From assembly GCA_020638395.1 (NCBI GenBank), contig JACKIP010000017.1, positions 1 to 15,863 on the forward strand: DNA of 15,863 bases, given 5' to 3'. The first letter of the stretch is position 1; each line of letters starts with the position of its first letter. The DNA comes from Rhodospirillales bacterium (GTDB taxonomy: Bacteria > Pseudomonadota > Alphaproteobacteria > Micavibrionales > Micavibrionaceae). The notes under the pieces were generated by a model. That model was not told where the DNA came from, made no database searches, and saw only the letters and a program-made list of their open reading frames with translations. Of the stretch, positions 7,983-14,331 are shown piece by piece. The translations under genes were made by a program, and so were the position numbers.

Positions 7983-8010
7983 GTCACACGCTTGTACCCG
8001 CCATTATAAT
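7983..8010 (+). promoter_or_regulatory. Candidate promoter for the REC-GGDEF/REC-kinase operon
   Basis: GTCACA (7983-7988, four of six consensus bases) is followed after 16 bp by a perfect TATAAT (8005-8010). A second possible -10, TATACT, lies at 8026-8031. Either would give a 5' leader of about 25-45 bases before the ATG at 8062. The 110 bp gap after kdsA shows no clear terminator. This is a visual match only. Confidence 0.4.
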
Positions 8011-8061
8011 GTCTTAAAAATCGTGTATACTCTTTTGTGCGAGAAACAAAAGGTATAAAAT

Positions 8062-9000
8062 ATGCCTCATTTGAGAATACTACACGTCGAAGATAGTGCG
8101 GAAGATGCCCTGATTTTAAAGAGAAATCTGGATAAATTTCTGGAACCTCTTCCGTTATGTATCAATATCAGGCAGGTCAGTACTCTGAAAGAAGCGATTT
8201 GCCTGCTGGGACAGGAACATTTTCATGCGGTGCTCCTCGACCTTAATCTGCCGGATGGTCATGGGCTGGACACATTAAAGACTCTTAAAAAATATTGCTG
8301 CGACCTCCCCGTCATTATTATGACCGGAGAGCAAAATGACCAGAACGCTCTGGATGCCTTGCGAGAAGGCGCACAGGAATACCTGCTGAAAGATAGCGTC
8401 AACGGTGCCATCATCACGCAAATCATCCAGTCGTCAATTTTTCGCAAACAGTATGAGGATGAGCTGTTTCACAAAGCCTATTACGATGGCCTGACCGATC
8501 TCCCCAACCGCCTCTTTTTTGAGAATATCGTCGAAACCATGCTGAGCCATGCCCGCCGCTGGGGAAAACGTGATGCCCTTTTATTCATCGACCTTAACCA
8601 GTTTAAATCTGTCAACGACACCTACGGGCACGAAGCCGGCAACCAGATTTTGCGGGATGCCGCCAAAAGAATGAAAAATTCCCTGCGCACCAGCGACATT
8701 CTGGCCCGGTATGCCGGGGATGAATTTGTGGTCTATATCAACAGCAGCGAACAGGTTCCGTTAAAAGAGGAAGACTGCGTCACCACCTCTGAAAAAATCA
8801 TAAAAAATGTCAGCCGCCCCTACCTCGTGCAGGGACAGGAAATCACCATCGGCTGCTCCATTGGAATTGCGTTATTTCCCGACCATGGAGAAACCTATGA
8901 AGTGCTTCTGAAAAATGCAGATATGGCCATGTACCAGGCCAAACATGGATCGCCGGCAGGGATTTATTTTGCCACGGAAAAAAACTATATTAGACATTAA
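8062..9000 (+). CDS. Response regulator with diguanylate cyclase output (REC-GGDEF)
   Basis: The 312-residue cytoplasmic protein has an N-terminal receiver domain (about 4-120) with acidic pocket Glu10-Asp11, phospho-acceptor Asp60 (LLDLNLPDG), Thr88 and Lys110. A short helical linker follows, then a GGDEF domain (about 140-305). The signature is AGDEF at 218-222, a variant found in active diguanylate cyclases. An RTSD motif at 209-212, five residues ahead of it, is a good product-inhibition I-site (RxxD). It should make cyclic-di-GMP from GTP when phosphorylated and be feedback-inhibited. No EAL domain or membrane segment is present. The start is the ATG at 8062, with a purine-rich AAAAGG about 10 bases upstream. 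The next gene, 28 bp downstream on the same strand, is a receiver-histidine kinase and its likely partner. Confidence 0.93.
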   Translation: MPHLRILHVEDSAEDALILKRNLDKFLEPLPLCINIRQVSTLKEAICLLGQEHFHAVLLDLNLPDGHGLDTLKTLKKYCCDLPVIIMTGEQNDQNALDALREGAQEYLLKDSVNGAIITQIIQSSIFRKQYEDELFHKAYYDGLTDLPNRLFFENIVETMLSHARRWGKRDALLFIDLNQFKSVNDTYGHEAGNQILRDAAKRMKNSLRTSDILARYAGDEFVVYINSSEQVPLKEEDCVTTSEKIIKNVSRPYLVQGQEITIGCSIGIALFPDHGETYEVLLKNADMAMYQAKHGSPAGIYFATEKNYIRH

Positions 9001-9028
9001 CGCCTTTTCGCATATGTGAGGTTTTATC

Positions 9029-10174
9029 ATGACAAGAACATCTTCTAATACCGGAGAACTTCAGAAAATCCTGATTATTGATGATGATTACGATGACCGG
9101 GTCTTTTACAAAAAAATCCTGATGGATCTGCCCGATACCTACGAGATTCTGGAGGCCGATAATGCAATTGACGGGCTCCTGCTGCAACAGAGCGAACACC
9201 CGGACTGTATTTTACTGGATTATCTGCTACCGGATGCAAACGGCCTGTCTTATCTCAGCGCTCCGGGCAAAAAGGACACTCCAGAGCACAGCGCCGCCAT
9301 CATCATGATTAGCGGTCAGGGATCGGAAGAAACCGCCGGGCGCGCCCGCGAACTGGGAGCTATGGATTACATCGATAAAAATCACATTAACCGCGATCTG
9401 CTGCTACACGCGGTTCATGCCGCGATTGAGAGAAACCGCCTGCAGGAAGAGCTGGAGCTCTGCCAGCATGAATTACAGAAAGCAAAAACCTCTTCCGATG
9501 AATTTTTACAGATCGTCACGCACGATCTGAAAGCCCCGCTCCGCCGGATTGCAATGTTTTGCGATATCCTGACTCAGGACACAAAAAGCCAGTTGAGCGA
9601 AGACAGCAAAACCTGTTGTGAGCGGCTGGACGTCAATTCCAACAGATTGCAAAACCTGCTCACCGCCCTGCATGAATATGCGCAGATCCCCACCACCCTC
9701 CCGGATCAGACGGCGCTTGATTTAAACGATCTGATGACAGAGCTGGAAGAAACCTACGCGCCGGTTTTCGCAGAAAAAGGCGGCACCTTCACCCGCAACG
9801 ATCTGCCGGTGGTGCGAGGGTATCGCCCCCTCCTGCGGCAACTCTTCTGCCACCTTCTTGATAATGCGCTAAAATACAGCCCTTCAACCCCACCCACCAT
9901 TAACATTCAGGCACAGATCTCTTCCGGGACCTGCACCCTCTCTCTACAAGATACCGGCAGCGGCATTCCGGCAGAACGACTGGAATCTGTATTTACTCCG
10001 TTCCAAAGACTTCATTCCGCCGACGAGATCGAAGGCTCCGGACTGGGGCTTGCCACCTGCGCGAAGATTGCCGCGTGCCACGGCGGGCGCATATGGGCAG
10101 AATCAGGGCCAGAAGGAACAGGGACAACCCTTTACCTCACCCTGCCTTTACAGAAAGATAGTACTTTCGTTTAA
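9029..10174 (+). CDS. Soluble hybrid histidine kinase with N-terminal receiver (REC-HisKA-HATPase)
   Basis: The 381-residue protein begins with a receiver domain (about 13-135; Asp18-Asp20, Asp64 in LLDYLLPDA, Ser95, Lys117). A coiled-coil linker at about 136-157 leads to a HisKA dimerisation helix with His165 in THDLKAPLRR. The ATPase domain has the N box DNALKYS (278-284), G1 DTGSGIP (308-314), the F-box-like FTPFQRL and G2 GSGLGL (336-341). All catalytic boxes look intact. There is no transmembrane or PAS-like input domain, so the input is probably phosphorylation of its own receiver or protein contact. Receiver-kinase chains of this type often work downstream of another kinase. GAGG lies 10 bases before ATG 9029. 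It is in an operon with the REC-GGDEF gene. Its last codons form the left edge of a nested inverted repeat. Confidence 0.92.
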   Translation: MTRTSSNTGELQKILIIDDDYDDRVFYKKILMDLPDTYEILEADNAIDGLLLQQSEHPDCILLDYLLPDANGLSYLSAPGKKDTPEHSAAIIMISGQGSEETAGRARELGAMDYIDKNHINRDLLLHAVHAAIERNRLQEELELCQHELQKAKTSSDEFLQIVTHDLKAPLRRIAMFCDILTQDTKSQLSEDSKTCCERLDVNSNRLQNLLTALHEYAQIPTTLPDQTALDLNDLMTELEETYAPVFAEKGGTFTRNDLPVVRGYRPLLRQLFCHLLDNALKYSPSTPPTINIQAQISSGTCTLSLQDTGSGIPAERLESVFTPFQRLHSADEIEGSGLGLATCAKIAACHGGRIWAESGPEGTGTTLYLTLPLQKDSTFV

Positions 10175-10257
10175 TTTTAGGACATCTTCCAACACCGTCA
10201 TTGCCTGAATTGTCGCGGATAATTCAGGCAATGACATATTAAAAGATGTTCGAAAGT
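10163..10257. repeat. Nested three-step inverted repeat after the kinase gene
   Basis: Three pairs of complementary arms lie inside one another. Outer: ACTTTCG 10163-10169 with CGAAAGT 10251-10257. Middle: GACATCTT 10181-10188 with AAGATGTT 10243-10250, seven Watson-Crick pairs plus one G-U. Inner: a perfect 15 bp stem, 10197-10211 with 10221-10235, around the 9-base loop GTCGCGGAT. The right-hand outer and middle arms are adjacent, while the left ones are separated by 11 bases. The structure begins in the last codons of the kinase gene. Neither strand has a run of Ts right after the inner stem, so it is not a standard intrinsic terminator. It could be an mRNA 3'-end stabiliser, a structured small RNA, or a palindromic mobile or REP-like element. 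Copy number elsewhere is unknown. Confidence 0.8.
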
Positions 10258-10365
10258 TATTCCGAGGGGCTATATAAATCAGCCATGACGCAAGCCATTT
10301 GAGATTAAAGCTCGAAAAAAGGGCGCCTTTCGTGTATACATAAAGGGTCAAATGCCTATTTCAGA

Positions 10366-11334
10366 ATGACCGGATCACGTATTTTACACCCTATGCTTCG
10401 CTCAACCTTGCTCACTTGCCTGCTTTTTATTACAGCGTGCGCACAGACCCCCGCGCCGCTCTCGAACTATGGCGCAGGCGCCGGAGCCGGAAGCGCCGGG
10501 ATGCACACCGTGGCCACAGGCGATACCGTCTACAGCATTTCCCGCCGCTACAAAATTGAAATGCCGGAAATTATTACCGTCAACCATCTATCTGCCCCCT
10601 TTCGCCTGCACGTCGGGCAACGCCTGAAACTTCCCCCGCCGCAAACCTACGAAGTGCGAAACGGTGACAGCCTTTATTCGATTTCCCGTCTTTTTAATAT
10701 TTCCCAGACACAACTGGCGCAATCCAACATCCTGACGCCTCCCTATATGATTTTACCGGGGCAAATTCTGACCATTCCCGGAAGCACGGCGGCACTTTCC
10801 GCCCCCGCCTCCTCGCCCCTCCCTGCCGAAAAGATAGAGGTTGCCGCAGTTTCAAGACAGGTGATCGCCCCGCCCCCGGCACAGACGGCGTCCCCTGCAC
10901 AAGCCCCCGCTGCGGATAAAATCACCTCTCCGCCGCCTCTTGCGGCATCCGCTACGCCCAGCCGCCACGGATTCATCCGCCCGGTCAAGGGGCAGGTTAT
11001 TTCCGCCTACGGCCCCAAAGGCAACGGCCTTCATAATGATGGAATCAACATCGCCGCCGCCCGCGGAACACCGGTTCAGGCCGTTTCCGACGGGACTGTG
11101 GTATATGCCGGAAGCGGCCTGAAAGGATACGGCAACCTTGTTCTGATAAAACATCAAAATCGCTACTTAAGTGCCTATGGTCATTTGGAAAAGATCACAA
11201 TTAAAAAAGGAGATACCATCCGGATCGGTCAATCTATCGGCACCGTCGGCACCTCCGGGCAGGTTAAAACACCACAGTTGCATTTTGAAATCAGAAAAGG
11301 TACAGAAGCCATTGATCCCGAAAAAGTTATTTAA
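10366..11334 (+). CDS. LysM-LytM (M23-like) lipoprotein with degenerate active site, NlpD/DipM-like
   Basis: The 322-residue product starts with a lipoprotein signal (LLFITAC, acylated Cys25). It has two LysM peptidoglycan-binding domains (about 47-90 and 94-137), a Pro/Ala-rich linker (about 140-200), and a C-terminal LytM/M23 domain (about 202-320). In active M23 enzymes zinc is held by HxGxD and HxH motifs. Here the first reads HNDGIN with Asn228 in place of Asp, and the second reads QLH with Gln304 in place of His. The enzyme is therefore predicted to be inactive. Inactive LytM proteins such as NlpD, EnvC and DipM bind peptidoglycan and activate amidases at division sites. The position ahead of ddl and ftsQ fits that role. 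ATG 10366 was kept; ATG 10393 would also leave a complete signal peptide, and neither has a clear ribosome site. Confidence 0.88.
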   Translation: MTGSRILHPMLRSTLLTCLLFITACAQTPAPLSNYGAGAGAGSAGMHTVATGDTVYSISRRYKIEMPEIITVNHLSAPFRLHVGQRLKLPPPQTYEVRNGDSLYSISRLFNISQTQLAQSNILTPPYMILPGQILTIPGSTAALSAPASSPLPAEKIEVAAVSRQVIAPPPAQTASPAQAPAADKITSPPPLAASATPSRHGFIRPVKGQVISAYGPKGNGLHNDGINIAAARGTPVQAVSDGTVVYAGSGLKGYGNLVLIKHQNRYLSAYGHLEKITIKKGDTIRIGQSIGTVGTSGQVKTPQLHFEIRKGTEAIDPEKVI

Positions 11335-11360
11335 TTTTCTCAGCCTGAAAAAGTCAAAAA

Positions 11361-11391
11361 CGGGCCATTCATCATCGCCCGGATTTTATTT
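11361..11391 (+). terminator. Weak candidate intrinsic terminator after the LytM-like gene
   Basis: CGGGC (11361-11365) and GCCCG (11377-11381) can form a 5 bp stem with an 11-base loop, followed by GATTTTATTT. The stem is short and the loop long, so it may only attenuate transcription between the lipoprotein gene and ddl, which are 90 bp apart. Confidence 0.25.
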
Positions 11392-11424
11392 GCCTGACAC
11401 CACGATCTGTGTTCAACTTGCTTC

Positions 11425-12372
11425 ATGAGTAAAAAAGTTGCCCTTTTGGTTGGCGGATGGTCCGCAGAACGTGAAGTTTCCCTGAATAAAGGAAAAAAGG
11501 TGGAGACCGCCCTGCGCGAGGCCGGATATGACCTGCGCGTGATCGAGGTTCGCAAGGACCTGCCCGACCTGATCTCAAAACTGACCCCCAAACCGGATGT
11601 TGTGTTTAACAACCTTCACGGACGCGGCGGCGAAGACGGAATCATTCAATCCGTTCTGGAAATACTGGAGATCCCTTATACCCACTCCGGCGTACTGGCC
11701 TCGGCACTGGCGATGAATAAACCCATGACCAAGCGCATCGCCATGACTCTGGGCATTCAAACCCCGGAAGGCGTGGTCGCGCACCGCACGGATATTCTCA
11801 ACTCAAAAGCCCTCAATCCCCCCTATGTCGTCAAACCGATTGCCGAAGGTTCCAGCTGCGGCGTAACGATCATTCGCGAACATGATAACAAACCGCCATT
11901 TGATTCTGGCTGGCACTATGGCGATTACGCGCTGGTTGAGCGGTTCATTCAGGGGCGGGAGCTGACCTGCGCCATTCTCGATGGCAAAGCGCAGAGTGTC
12001 ACGGAAATCAAATCGCACACTGACTTTTTTGACTATGAGGCAAAATACAACGACACCCGCACGGAATATCTGCTGCCAGCCCCGATTCCGCAGGCCGTGC
12101 ATGACCTTATTCTGGAATGGTCAGAGCGTCTCTATATCGCTCTCGGCTGTAACGGGCTTGCCAGATGTGATTATGTGTATGATGATAGGATTGACGAACC
12201 GGCGCACGCCGTCTACCTTCTGGAGATCAATACACAGCCGGGCCTGACTCCCGAATCAATCGGCCCGTCACAAGTCATTTACAACGGCATGTCCTTCACT
12301 GACCTCTGCCGCCATCTGGTTGAAACCGCATCATGTCACGAAACACAAGAGGCACAAGACGATCTGACCTGA
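11425..12372 (+). CDS. ddl: D-alanine--D-alanine ligase
   Basis: Ddl uses ATP to join two D-alanines, giving the dipeptide that MurF adds to the peptidoglycan stem. The 315-residue ATP-grasp protein shows Glu16 in AEREVS, the NLHGRGGEDG loop (63-72), the nucleotide-site VVKPIAEGSS (135-144), EAKY with Lys207-Tyr208, and EINTQPGLT (267-275). Tyr208 matches the tyrosine that selects D-Ala over D-lactate as second substrate, so ordinary D-Ala-D-Ala production is expected. No Shine-Dalgarno sequence is obvious before ATG 11425. The 3' end overlaps ftsQ by 40 bp in another frame. The typical neighbours murC and murB upstream are missing; the LytM-like lipoprotein takes their place. Confidence 0.97.
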   Translation: MSKKVALLVGGWSAEREVSLNKGKKVETALREAGYDLRVIEVRKDLPDLISKLTPKPDVVFNNLHGRGGEDGIIQSVLEILEIPYTHSGVLASALAMNKPMTKRIAMTLGIQTPEGVVAHRTDILNSKALNPPYVVKPIAEGSSCGVTIIREHDNKPPFDSGWHYGDYALVERFIQGRELTCAILDGKAQSVTEIKSHTDFFDYEAKYNDTRTEYLLPAPIPQAVHDLILEWSERLYIALGCNGLARCDYVYDDRIDEPAHAVYLLEINTQPGLTPESIGPSQVIYNGMSFTDLCRHLVETASCHETQEAQDDLT

Positions 12373-13172
12373 AGACCCGCCGCTCATCCCGCGGCGGATC
12401 AAAATCGCGCTTTCTTTACTTTTTACGCAAATTCGGGGCGGCCCTCGCCCTGATCGTTCTGGTTGGATGGCTGGCGAGCTGGCTAATTCTGAGTGGCGCC
12501 GCGGAACGGAGCTGGAACTGGAGCAAGCGCAGCCTAATTAACAGCGCCGCTGAAAACGGGTTTCGTGTTGAAAATATTTTGATCGAAGGGCGCTATCACA
12601 CCGACCCGGAACTTTTAAAAGCTATCCTGAATACCGAACAGGACGATCCGCTGCTCGATTTTGATCCCGCAGCCATCCAGCCTTTGATCGAAAAAATTTC
12701 ATGGGTGAAAAAAGCATCTGTTTTAAGACGGTTGCCGGATACTATTCACATCATACTGGAAGAGCGCGTTCCATTCGCCCTATGGCAAAATGATAGTAAG
12801 GTTGTGGTTATAGACCGGGATGGAGTCGTGCTGACAGACCAGATGCAGGACGAATTTCAGGATTTACTGCTCCTGACCGGAGACCAGGCCCCTCGCCACG
12901 CCGCGGAACTGATTGACCTCCTCCATGCCGAACCGCTGATCTTCGACCAGATTGAAGCGGCTATTTTTATCGGCAATCGCCGCTGGGATCTGAAATTAAA
13001 AAATGGCATGACCGTAAGATTACCGGAACAGGATATGGGGCTGGCACTGCGCCGTCTGGCAGAAGCCACAGAGACAGAATTTCTTCTGTCTAAAGATATC
13101 CAGACCATTGACCTGCGGGAAGCCGATCGCATGATTGTCGAGAGCCAGGCTCTTTCTCCGCAAAAAAGATAG
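12333..13172 (+). CDS. ftsQ: Cell division protein FtsQ
   Basis: FtsQ is a bitopic inner-membrane protein that links early and late divisome parts through the FtsB-FtsL pair. The 279-residue product has a basic cytoplasmic tail (residues 1-33, many Arg/Lys) and one membrane helix at about 34-53. A POTRA domain follows at about 76-145 (FRVENILIEGRYHTDPELLKAIL...WVKKASVLRRLPDTIHIILEER), then the beta domain. The motif VKKASVLRRLPDTI is characteristic of the family. The start ATG 12333 lies inside ddl; no later Met precedes the membrane helix, so the 40 bp overlap is probably real and suggests coupled translation. Unlike the usual cluster, ftsA does not follow. The gene ends 12 bp from the convergent arsR-type gene with no visible terminator between. 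Confidence 0.93.
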   Translation: MSRNTRGTRRSDLKTRRSSRGGSKSRFLYFLRKFGAALALIVLVGWLASWLILSGAAERSWNWSKRSLINSAAENGFRVENILIEGRYHTDPELLKAILNTEQDDPLLDFDPAAIQPLIEKISWVKKASVLRRLPDTIHIILEERVPFALWQNDSKVVVIDRDGVVLTDQMQDEFQDLLLLTGDQAPRHAAELIDLLHAEPLIFDQIEAAIFIGNRRWDLKLKNGMTVRLPEQDMGLALRRLAEATETEFLLSKDIQTIDLREADRMIVESQALSPQKR

Positions 13173-13184
13173 CCCCGCCCCCAC

Positions 13185-13493
13185 TCAACAAATAGGGCGC
13201 TCTGCACAGAACAGCTCATGCATTTTTTCAATCAGGGCCTTGATTTCAGAAGATGAAATTTTGTAATAGACAAACTGGCCCTCCTTGCGGGATTCCACAT
13301 ATTTTTTATCCCGCAACCATTTCAAATATTGGGAAACCTGCGACTGGCTGGCGAGATCCCGCTCCCGCTCCACAATCTCCCCCGCAGATAACTCCCCCTC
13401 CTCAATCAGGTTACATAAAATGCTCAACCGTACCGGATGGTTCAAGGTTTTCAAAACGTCCAGCGCATGCTGCATTTCCTGCTTTGATGCCAT
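13185..13493 (-). CDS. ArsR-family regulator with BigR/SqrR-type cysteine pair, putative persulfide sensor
   Basis: The 102-residue protein is a winged helix-turn-helix repressor of the ArsR/SmtB type (NHPVRLSIL, VSQYLKWLRDKKYVESRKEGQFVYYKI). Cys27 in RLSILCNL and Cys96 in MHELFC fall in the same motifs as the two cysteines of BigR, SqrR and YgaV. Those form a di- or polysulfide bridge and release DNA when persulfides rise. The 69-residue spacing is three more than in BigR/SqrR, explained by a slightly longer loop before the recognition helix. A third Cys (102) is the last residue. No ArsR-type CxC metal site is present. GAGG precedes ATG 13491-13493. It diverges from a DUF2798-rhodanese pair, which fits a sulfane-sulfur response. 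Family is certain; the ligand is inferred. Confidence 0.85.
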   Translation of the reverse strand: MASKQEMQHALDVLKTLNHPVRLSILCNLIEEGELSAGEIVERERDLASQSQVSQYLKWLRDKKYVESRKEGQFVYYKISSSEIKALIEKMHELFCAERPIC

Positions 13494-13524
13494 AAATGCC
13501 TCGTTGATTTCTTTTTTGTTGACC

Positions 13525-13581
13525 TTAAATTTAAGAAATATTAATTTAAAAAATATTAATTTACCACCACGCTTTTGTCAA
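13525..13581 (-). promoter_or_regulatory. Divergent arsR/DUF2798 control region: promoter with tandem AT-rich repeats
   Basis: On the minus strand TTGACA (13576-13581), a 17 bp spacer and TAATAT (13553-13558) form a good promoter for the arsR-type gene. The 13-mer AAATATTAATTTA occurs exactly twice in direct orientation at 13536-13548 and 13551-13563, a 15 bp period. The second copy covers the -10. A perfect palindrome TTAAATTTAA lies at 13525-13534. These are likely repressor binding sites. On the plus strand TTGACC (13519-13524) with TAATTT 17 bp later could serve the DUF2798-rhodanese genes, so one repressor could control both directions. Confidence 0.6.
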
Positions 13582-13606
13582 TTTTTACAGATGGCTCACA
13601 CATAAA

Positions 13607-13846
13607 ATGGTTAAACAAACGATCCCCAAGAAATTCGAATTCATTCTAACGACCCTGCTTGTCTCCCTGCTGATGAGCTCAATTGTCTCGGCGATCAGTA
13701 CCGCATTTGGAACGGGCCTGCGCCCTGACTTTCTGAACATATGGCTAAAATCATGGAGCGTTTCATGGATGGTTGCCTTTCCGACTCTGTTTGTGGTTCT
13801 GCCGCTTGTCCGAAGAATTGTCCACCATCTGGTGGCTCCAAATTAA
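13607..13846 (+). CDS. DUF2798 family two-helix membrane protein
   Basis: This 79-residue protein has two predicted membrane helices at about 11-33 and 51-69, separated by a short loop (GTGLRPDFLNIWLKSW), and a basic end (VRRIVHHL). The pattern of LLMSSIVSAIST, a central Trp-rich stretch (WLKSWSVSWMVAFP) and PLVRRIV fits DUF2798. No molecular function is established for that family. The basic segments before helix 1 and after helix 2 suggest both ends face the cytoplasm. The start ATG 13607 has no clear Shine-Dalgarno sequence. It lies 113 bp from the divergent ArsR-type gene and 40 bp ahead of the rhodanese gene, so it is probably co-transcribed with the latter and controlled by the regulator. 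A role linked to sulfane sulfur is guesswork from context. Confidence 0.85.
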   Translation: MVKQTIPKKFEFILTTLLVSLLMSSIVSAISTAFGTGLRPDFLNIWLKSWSVSWMVAFPTLFVVLPLVRRIVHHLVAPN

Positions 13847-13886
13847 CTCTGCACGTACGCAAAAAAATAGATAAGGAAACAATACC

Positions 13887-14210
13887 ATGACTCGTTTTGA
13901 AATAATTGATGCCCCCACTTTAAAAAGCTGGCTCGACCGGAAGGAAGCCATCCTGATCGACGTCCGGGAACTTCCCGAATATAAGGAGGCGCATATTCCC
14001 GGCTCGATCCTGATTCCGGTCAAGAATTGCTTCCCGGACTCTTTGCCACAAAACCCGGACAAAAAAATTGTGTTTCACTGCAAATCCGGCATGCGGTCCG
14101 GCTCCGCCTGCGACCTGTGCGCCCGCCAGCTTGAAGGGCGGCAGTTCTATAATCTTGACGGAGGCATTGCCGCATGGATAAAGGCCGGATACGAGGTCGT
14201 ATCCGCCTGA
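13887..14210 (+). CDS. Single-domain rhodanese (sulfurtransferase)
   Basis: Rhodaneses move sulfane sulfur through a cysteine persulfide, for example from thiosulfate or glutathione persulfide to an acceptor. The 107-residue cytoplasmic protein is one complete domain. It has the IDVRELPEYKEAHIPGSI motif (24-41) and the active-site loop FHCKSGMRS (63-71) with nucleophile Cys65. The C-terminal NLDGGIAAWIKAGY signature (89-102) follows. The loop size is that of sulfur-specific rhodaneses, not of Cdc25-like phosphatases. No signal peptide is present. AAGGA lies about nine bases before ATG 13887. It follows the DUF2798 gene by 40 bp, and the pair diverges from a BigR/SqrR-like regulator. Rhodanese domains occur in known regulons of that family, which supports a persulfide-handling job. 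Confidence 0.94.
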   Translation: MTRFEIIDAPTLKSWLDRKEAILIDVRELPEYKEAHIPGSILIPVKNCFPDSLPQNPDKKIVFHCKSGMRSGSACDLCARQLEGRQFYNLDGGIAAWIKAGYEVVSA

Positions 14211-14226
14211 ATATCAAAAATTATTA

Positions 14227-14276
14227 AATATGACAAAATAAACCACTTGCATTTTTCTTTGTTTTTATGTCATATT
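14227..14276. repeat. Inverted repeat in the gap before the helical-repeat gene
   Basis: AATATGACA (14227-14235) and TGTCATATT (14268-14276) are perfect 9 bp inverted arms separated by 32 AT-rich bases. The loop is too long for a good terminator. Possible -35 TTGCAT (14247-14252) and -10 CATATT (14271-14276, 18 bp spacing) fall within the same stretch, so the arms may be a paired operator flanking or overlapping the promoter of the downstream gene. The promoter match is weak. Confidence 0.35.
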
Positions 14277-14331
14277 CCGGCACAGTAACGTGATAAAAGC
14301 GTCAAATGGCGCTCAAGGAATGAGGTGTGTA

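Noticed and set aside
10197..10235. Inner 15 bp hairpin as an intrinsic terminator
   Set aside because: The stem is strong but no T-run follows on either strand.
10148..10351. 67-codon minus-strand frame over the nested inverted repeat
   Set aside because: It is short, matches no family I know, and its frame is explained by the palindrome and the kinase 3' end.
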